Shown piece by piece: positions 58,186-64,000 of a stretch of 64,000 nt of DNA. The notes beneath the pieces were generated by a model. It saw only the letters and a list, made by a program, of their open reading frames with translations, searched no databases and was not told the origin of the DNA. The translations under genes were made by a program, and so were the position numbers. Origin of the DNA: Talinum fruticosum (lineage: Eukaryota > Streptophyta > Magnoliopsida > Caryophyllales > Talinaceae). The DNA lies in contig JAITYX010000004.1 of NCBI GenBank assembly GCA_021018815.1, forward strand, positions 4,715,501 to 4,779,500, in the 5' to 3' direction. Each line of letters begins with the position of its first letter. Position 1 is the stretch's first letter.

Positions 58186-61075
58186 ATGGCCTCGTTTGAG
58201 CCCATCATTCGAATGGACGAGCATGCATTTAGAGCTCCTGAGAAAATGCCGTCAAAAGCAGGCCGGAAACCCCTTGGAGACGTGACTAATTCAAGTAAAC
58301 CACATGCCAAGGACACGTCATTAGCAAAGACTTTCAATGGTTTCAAGGCTTCACAGAAGGTTCAACCTCCTAAGGCGGGAGGAAACCCCTCAGTGATCTA
58401 ACAAACTCAAATAAGCAATGTGCAACTGAGAAGTCTTCCAAGAAGAACTGCATGGAGAATCTTTCTGCTGTTAGTGAAGAGCACGTCCCCAGCTCGGTTC
58501 TGAATGAAGGGTTCCTCCACAATCATGATATTTGCATAAAGGCTCAGAGACAGTCCATGGCTATGAGCATGGACTATTTCCTTGAAACTGTTGCTCTTAA
58601 GAAAGGTGACTGAAAGCATTTACTTTTGCTTGATTACTGTTTTGTTATAATCGAACCTTAATTATGCAATGCTACAATTGCAGATCCTGCTGAGTCACTA
58701 CTGTTCACTCCTGAACTCCCTGAAGTTGCCTTGGCAGCTAAATCTGAGGTATGCGCAAATGCCGTGATGTATATACCCCGTCCTTGTGTTAACCTTGGCC
58801 TATGTTGCTTATGGAAATATGTCGTACTCATGGGAGTACAAAGGAAATTATTTATCCACATGTTTTGATGTAGCTTCTAGGAAATACTTGTGTTGAGGGG
58901 ATTTCTATTCTTTCTAATATGGGGTTATTTGAAATTAAATGCAATGCATAAACTAATGGAGTATATTGAAAAAACTGTATTATATATTGGAGTCTTGGCA
59001 ACAAATCTAAAACCTAATTTGTTAGTAACTGAAATATCGTTAATGAAGTGTAACTCAAATATGAGACTACAAGGAAGTTCAATCAGGCATTTCTGTCATA
59101 CCACTTACATGAATTTTGTAACTGTATAAATTGGTAGAAGAAAGATAACACATGTCAGCATATCATGGAAACCGTACTCAGGACTTTAGATTGTGTGCAA
59201 CAATATGTTAATATAGTTAAAAGCTGTTGATCTTACTGTGATGTACAGATTGAGTATTATGATAGTACAATTGATTGGTTATTTGTTTATCTAATGTATA
59301 AGATTGGTGTAATTAATGTAGGGAATTGATTGGGAATTTGGTTTTATGGGATGTGCAATTATAATCTGGTCAAGATAATTTAGTACATGATTGTAAGTTG
59401 TGATGATAAGGGGAGGTGAGCAGAATGAGGATAGTTTAATGAACCTTTCGGGTGCAACGTGTGGTAATATATGTTAGTAGGTGCTAGTGTTTTATTGGCC
59501 TCTAGGAATCGATCTTCGTTCTTGTAGCCCCTACCATAGTTACTAGGAACGCTTCTCGGATCGCCTAGTCTGTAACGCGAATTATTGCTTTTTGCACAAA
59601 TTTAGTATGATTTTGGCTTCGGATCACTTGTTTCAAAGCAAGGAACCGAGGGGGTGGAGCGATCCTGGTAACTATGGCCCCCACCTACATTTGGGTTTAG
59701 CCTTTATTATAATCGTACGAAGTCAATCGGATTGAAGGGAAAATTTTACCATTTAGTAGTGAGACTGACATTGCTGTATGGAGCATAGTGTTGGCCAATC
59801 AAGAAAAATCAAGTTCAGAGGATATCGGTTGCCGAGATGAGCATGATTTGGTGGATATGTAGCCATACAGATAGGATAGAATCGGGAATGATTTGATTAG
59901 AGAGACAGTACCTATAGAGCACAAGATAAGAGAGATGGTTTAGATATGTCAAGAGAAGGAGTACATGCTCCTGTGAGGAGACTTGAAAGGATTAAACTTT
60001 TAGAGTGCATAAGAAGCCGTGGGAGACCAAAGAAAAGTTGGGACAAATTCATTAGACATGACATGTTTCTAGGATTAACACGTGACCTTACTTAGGATAG
60101 GAGCATGTAAAAGTCTAGTATTAGGGTTTTAGCCCTTAAGTAGCTTACTTCTTGCTTTTCTTTGGCCACAAAATGCATAGTGATTTTTGAGGTCTTATTT
60201 TAGTTATTATTGTTTCATGTATCTCTTGGACATTTGTATGTTATTACTATTTTATTCTGGGCACGTTTATCTAACTTTTTTTTATTTTGTATCCAGCACT
60301 TACATTTCATTATTTATAATAATACTGGTTATTTGTGCTTAATGCTTTTGTTACCTTTTGGCTTCAAAGATTTTCAAAAAAAAAAAATAAATTGTTTTTT
60401 CAAAATTTTTAATGTGGGTCTTTTGGAATGGGGCTTTCTGTTAGTAAAAATGCTTATAGGGGTAAGATTGTCTAGATTAGGATCTCCGTAGATCCCACAC
60501 AAGTGGGACCAACTATGAGAGTTGTTGCATGTTCATAATCCTGTACTGCTTCCCTTTTACGTCTCTTGATTTGTTTTTCTCTCGTGGTAATGCACCACCC
60601 ATCATTGGTTCATTCTATTAAGGAAGACGTGCTTATATAGGATTCATGTTCTCCTCCAGATTGGTTTGAGATGTACTGTTTTGCTCAAAATAACGGTGCA
60701 TCTGTATGACACTTGAGCTAAGTGAGTTCAGTGACAATCTTTCACTTGTCTTCTAGTTCATTCTTTCAATTTTGTAAGTCTTTTTTTTGTATGTAAAGGC
60801 CATTGAATGCTTTGATTTGAGTTTAACTAACTCTTCTTACTTACCTGGAATCAAGCTTAAGCTTTTCATGTGAATATAATATACGTGTTTCCTTTTTTCA
60901 GCTTGAGATTCTTGACATGCTTGAGTTCGAGATGATGGATGTCTCTCCGCCAACTTCCCCTGCACTGAAGTCTCCAACGACACCCAAGTCCTCTGCATCG
61001 CCTTTTTGGAGTGTTGACTGGAAGGATCTGGAACTGTCACCTTTGAAGCTGAAGGAATCACCAGCCAGGGATTAG
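58186..61075 (+). CDS. PATRONUS-like (plant securin-like) cell-cycle protein (one 1-base frame break)
   Basis: PATRONUS proteins protect centromeric cohesion and are targets of the APC/C. Coding exons: 58186-58605, 58684-58748 and 60902-61075, about 219 residues. A non-coding first exon ends at 57635, and an intron to 58142 precedes the coding start. Near the N terminus 'RMDEHA' sits where PANS1 has its DEN box. A destruction box RKPLGDVTN lies at residues 27-35, and a second, arginine-less version NPLSDLTN near 67-75. FLHNHDICIKAQ resembles PANS1 'FLHDHSKCIKEQ'. The Pro/Ser-rich C terminus has several S/T-P sites. The C4 run at 58386-58389 lacks one C; adding it continues the frame through the second box. 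The family call rests on these motifs; other DUF families with similar boxes remain possible. Confidence 0.65.
59720..60115 (+). pseudogene. LINE reverse-transcriptase relic in the last intron of the PATRONUS-like gene
   Basis: The forward strand reads LKGKFYH, then LTLLYGA-CWPIKK, then SVAEMSMIWWICSHTDRIES, and later GRPKKSWDKFIRHDM, with stops and shifts between. These are the ordered blocks of a plant LINE reverse transcriptase C-terminal region ('LKGKFYRTAIRPAMLYG', 'WM-G-TR-D-IRN', 'GRP--TW---v-rD'). It is in the same orientation as the host gene and clearly dead. Confidence 0.8.
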
Positions 61076-61433
61076 TTTCATTTCTTAGTAGTAGTACTTA
61101 GCACTGTTGCTCTGTCATTGCTGGAGAGAGATAAATGCTTCCTTGTTATCTCCTCTCTCAGCTGTTTGCATATTACAATCGGATTTTGAATTTGTTCATT
61201 CTGTTCTCTCTGACATTACTTCAACTGAGATTCTGATTTTGAAGATCACATTAATGAGACTAGTGTCAATGTGATTTTCTTTTATTTGTACTTTCTCGTA
61301 GCTAAACCCAAGCTGCTGAAGTGTTAGTTGTTGGCATGTAGCAAGGGCTGGCTAAGGCTAGCTGCCGCAACCTATCATCTTTGATGATGTGGGCTAGGCT
61401 GAGAATCAACACATCGGTTTAAAATCATTTCGC

Positions 61434-61590
61434 TAAACCAATTCAACAATATGAAGCTGTCCTAACCCGCGTAATTGGCTCGAAACTGGGCCTAGGAACT
61501 GAAATGGCTAAACCAATTCAACAACAGGAAGCTGTCTTAACCCGCATAATTGGCTCGGAATCAGACCCAGGAACCCACCTAAGTGGCTTG
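61434..61590. repeat. Two-copy tandem repeat, period about 76 bp
   Basis: Copies share 'taaaccaattcaacaa', 'gaagctgtc-taacccgc' and 'taattggctcg'. They differ at about one base in ten, so the duplication is not very recent. Confidence 0.85.
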
Positions 61591-62392
61591 GATTAGGAGA
61601 GCGGGGCCTTTCTCCGACTGTTGCACTTCGCTTTGTTGCAACGGCCAAAATTGTGGCCGTTGGGACTTTGCAGCCTCGATAAAAGGTTTGTACCCGACCA
61701 AACGTCTATTTGAAAAGTTTTGAGTGTCCTAACAAATGCGTGTCTTCTACTCTGGGATTAATTTTCATCCTAGCTCATCCAAAATGGATTGTTCCAATAT
61801 AATGTCCCTAAATTGCAAAATTACAAAGGAACTGATTGTATTAAACCATATATTTAAAAATTATTAACTAATTTATAGAATATTGTAACATTTTGAGAAA
61901 GTATCCGTACCCTTTAACAAATTAAATATATCGTAAACATATCTACCTTTAACTTTTAGTTATTAATTGCATGTTACCATACATTAAAGCTCAATTAAAT
62001 GCAATTTAATGATCATCAATCCTTCATTATGTAAATAACAATGGATTCATATTCTACCTCATATATCTCATACTGTCTTACTCTCTATCAATCCTTCACC
62101 CAACAATAGTCGAATAAAGACCACAAGCAAAAAATTGGAAGCTCTCACTTTGATGCTTGTTATGGTGTTGTTCACCACAATATGTGTTGTCCAAGTCCAA
62201 GAGGAAGATGAGTTTACAGAGCCAATGCCCTCATATCCATGATTCGAGTTTACTCTACCATCGCAGCCTCATCCCGGTTTTTACAAGTTTTTGGGTGATT
62301 GTATTTATAACACAATTGATGGATATCTAGCCTAAAAGGAAATTTAAAAAAAAGGAAAATAGGAAAAGGGAAACAAAGAACCCAACTGACAG

Positions 62393-62715
62393 AATGCTCA
62401 GCTTCGAAAAACAGAATGTTCAACAACAGAATACTGAATGTTGAACAATGTAAAGCTGAATGCTCAACACTGGAAAAATGGATGCTCAATACTTAGGAAA
62501 CAGAATGCTCAATAGTAAATTGAATCCTCAACACTAAAAGGCTAAATGCTCGACAAAGAACAATTGAATGCTCAATAAAACAAGAGATAAATGATTTACA
62601 TCTGAAAGGGTAGTGAACAAAGGGGAAAAACATAGTGCTGAACAAGACAAGAGTTGGATGCTCTACCACAGAAGACATAATGCTTAACTCAGCTCAACAC
62701 TGAAAATAGAAGTGC
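62393..62715. repeat. Degenerate minisatellite, TGAATGCTCAACA-type units
   Basis: Fifteen or so scattered copies of variants of GAATGCTCAACA (for example 'gaatgttcaacaa', 'ggatgctcaata', 'aaatgctcgacaa') spaced by 8-20 bases. Two open frames of 61 and 79 codons on the minus strand come from this repeat. Confidence 0.75.
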
Positions 62716-63408
62716 TCAACAAAGGATAAAAGGGATAGACATTTGCTGACCAATTGATAAGCCTGAGGTGCCACATTTGATAACAAGAGAGTCAATCTCT
62801 TTGAGACAATCAGGCTAAGAGTGATTCGTCACCTGATTGAAGCAAAGAGACTTAGAAGAGCACCACAATTGCAAGCTGGACAAAAGATACAAGAACTAGG
62901 GTTTAGGGGTGGCAGCTTTGAAGTTTAGTTGGATAAGAAACACCACCAATCAAGCTTGCAAAGACCTAGCAGGGCACCACTTGGCTTCCAAACAAAGATA
63001 CAATAACTAGGGGTTTGAGAGAATTTTGAGCTAACTCATAAAGCTAAGTAAAAGTTTTCAATATTCACCAATGACATACAAGAATGATGCGGACATGATC
63101 TTTGTAGGAACCGCGCCCTTTTGAACACTCTTGGAAAGATTAAGAAGTACAGGAATGATGCAGACATGATCTCTGTAGGAAGCATTGACATATACATGGG
63201 ATGTGTGGGACAAATCTAAGCTAATGAACTAAATGGTAATGAACTAAGTTGCATGTATCCATCTCATCAATAAGGTTATATTTATTAATTGTTACGCTAT
63301 AGATGGTCGGTTTAAGACATGTTTTCTTGTCATCAGATTGTTTTTAAGATCCATTGGTTTATCGTGTATGATGTTTACATAGTCTTCTACCTGTCAAAAT
63401 GATGATTG

Positions 63409-63410
<2 letters not shown>

Positions 63411-63465
<55 letters not shown>
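63411..63465. repeat. (AT)n microsatellite
   Basis: About 27 uninterrupted AT units. The Tyr-Ile open frame across it is an artefact. Confidence 0.95.
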
Positions 63466-63468
<3 letters not shown>

Positions 63469-64000
63469 CACAATGACCTAATAAAAAGCAAGCTAAAATG
63501 AGACATACAAATTTCAGTGGACAAACACGTGAAAGGGAAAAAATAACGAATAATGAAAAATGATTGTCAAAATGCAATATATAGTAAGATAATTTAAATT
63601 CTTAGACAAAATAACTCTAAAATGATATTAATTTTTTTGTTTTCGATTATGTATTTTTTTTCTATATTTATAGTTAGATACCAATATTGTTTAGGTGTTG
63701 ATAGGAACTTGAACATATGATTCAAATACTTCTATTTTTTGATTTGCATTGGACAATATTTGAAACTATCAACTCACAACCAGAGTAAACAATCAACTTA
63801 ACTACTTTGAAAGCATATTTCAAATAAAATCAAATATTAAACATCCTACCCACACCACTTTTTTCTTTTCATTTTTGTATAGGTTCACACAAAAAACACG
63901 ATGTCAAATTGTTAATGCAGTGATCACTAACAGTAGTTACAGAAGACAACTCAAACAATAACAGTATCACCAATTGAAGCTTAGGTACTCGAAATGCAAG

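Larger units (their letters stand above)
61076..64000. other. Right end: 3' flank and gene-free DNA
   Basis: After the 3' untranslated region of the PATRONUS-like gene, no convincing gene was seen. The tandem and minisatellite repeats are listed separately. Two 33-bp near-identical direct repeats lie at 63078-63110 and 63149-63181 ('gaatgatgcggacatgatct' type). A short signal-peptide-like frame at 62117-62242 is described under findings. Confidence 0.5.

Noticed and set aside
8807..61075. A functional gene cluster linking the protein genes
   Set aside because: The products belong to unrelated processes (Tat import, m6A, rRNA methylation, transport, cohesion), orientations are mixed, and no shared control sequence was seen.

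Overview
The window is nuclear DNA from a flowering plant, probably a eudicot. The evidence is AT-rich intergenic DNA, short GT-AG introns in several genes, a chloroplast thylakoid protein with a transit peptide, plant-only gene families, a telo-box/site II promoter on the fibrillarin gene, and many small plant-type transposons (hAT and Tourist-like MITEs, tRNA-derived SINEs, LINE relics, a Helitron-like end). The species cannot be named from sequence alone.

Layout from left to right. 1-8.8 kb: gene-poor, AT-rich DNA with MITEs. 8.8-11.4 kb (-): a 'hydroxyproline-rich glycoprotein family' gene of unknown role. 11.4-16.6 kb: intergenic, with a SINE and a Tourist-like MITE. 16.6-19.6 kb (+): HCF106 (thylakoid TatB), carrying a tandemly duplicated exon. 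22.2-28.9 kb (-): MTB, the plant METTL14 subunit of the m6A writer. 30.6-34.1 kb: retrotransposon debris and a second SINE. 34.4-38.1 kb (+): fibrillarin, with a C/D snoRNA in its long intron. 38-43 kb: repeats, a Helitron-like 3' end and a CT-rich minisatellite. 43.0-44.8 kb (+): a small four-helix Jagunal-like membrane protein. 45.5-45.8 kb (-): a pectin methylesterase inhibitor relic. 45.9-47.1 kb: a foldback element with arms of about 500 bp. 47.2 kb (-): tRNA-Leu(CAA). 48.4-53.9 kb (-): a MATE transporter of the DTX33/34/35 group with a first intron swollen by nested repeats. 58.2-61.1 kb (+): a PATRONUS-like cell-cycle protein with a LINE relic in its last intron. 61-64 kb: no convincing gene.

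The genes do not form a functional cluster; each is an ordinary single gene. Two points cut across the window. First, seven apparent frameshifts in three otherwise conserved genes (five in MTB, one in fibrillarin, one in the PATRONUS-like gene) are each repaired by adding one base to a homopolymer of 4-6. This looks like homopolymer under-calling in the assembly rather than gene decay. Second, transposon boundaries can be read directly from target-site duplications: two SINEs with 18-bp duplications, three hAT-type elements with 8-bp duplications and three Tourist-like elements with 3-bp duplications. I saw no clear new multi-gene system; the best candidates for a second look are the HCF106 exon duplication, the foldback element and the repeat-filled MATE intron.
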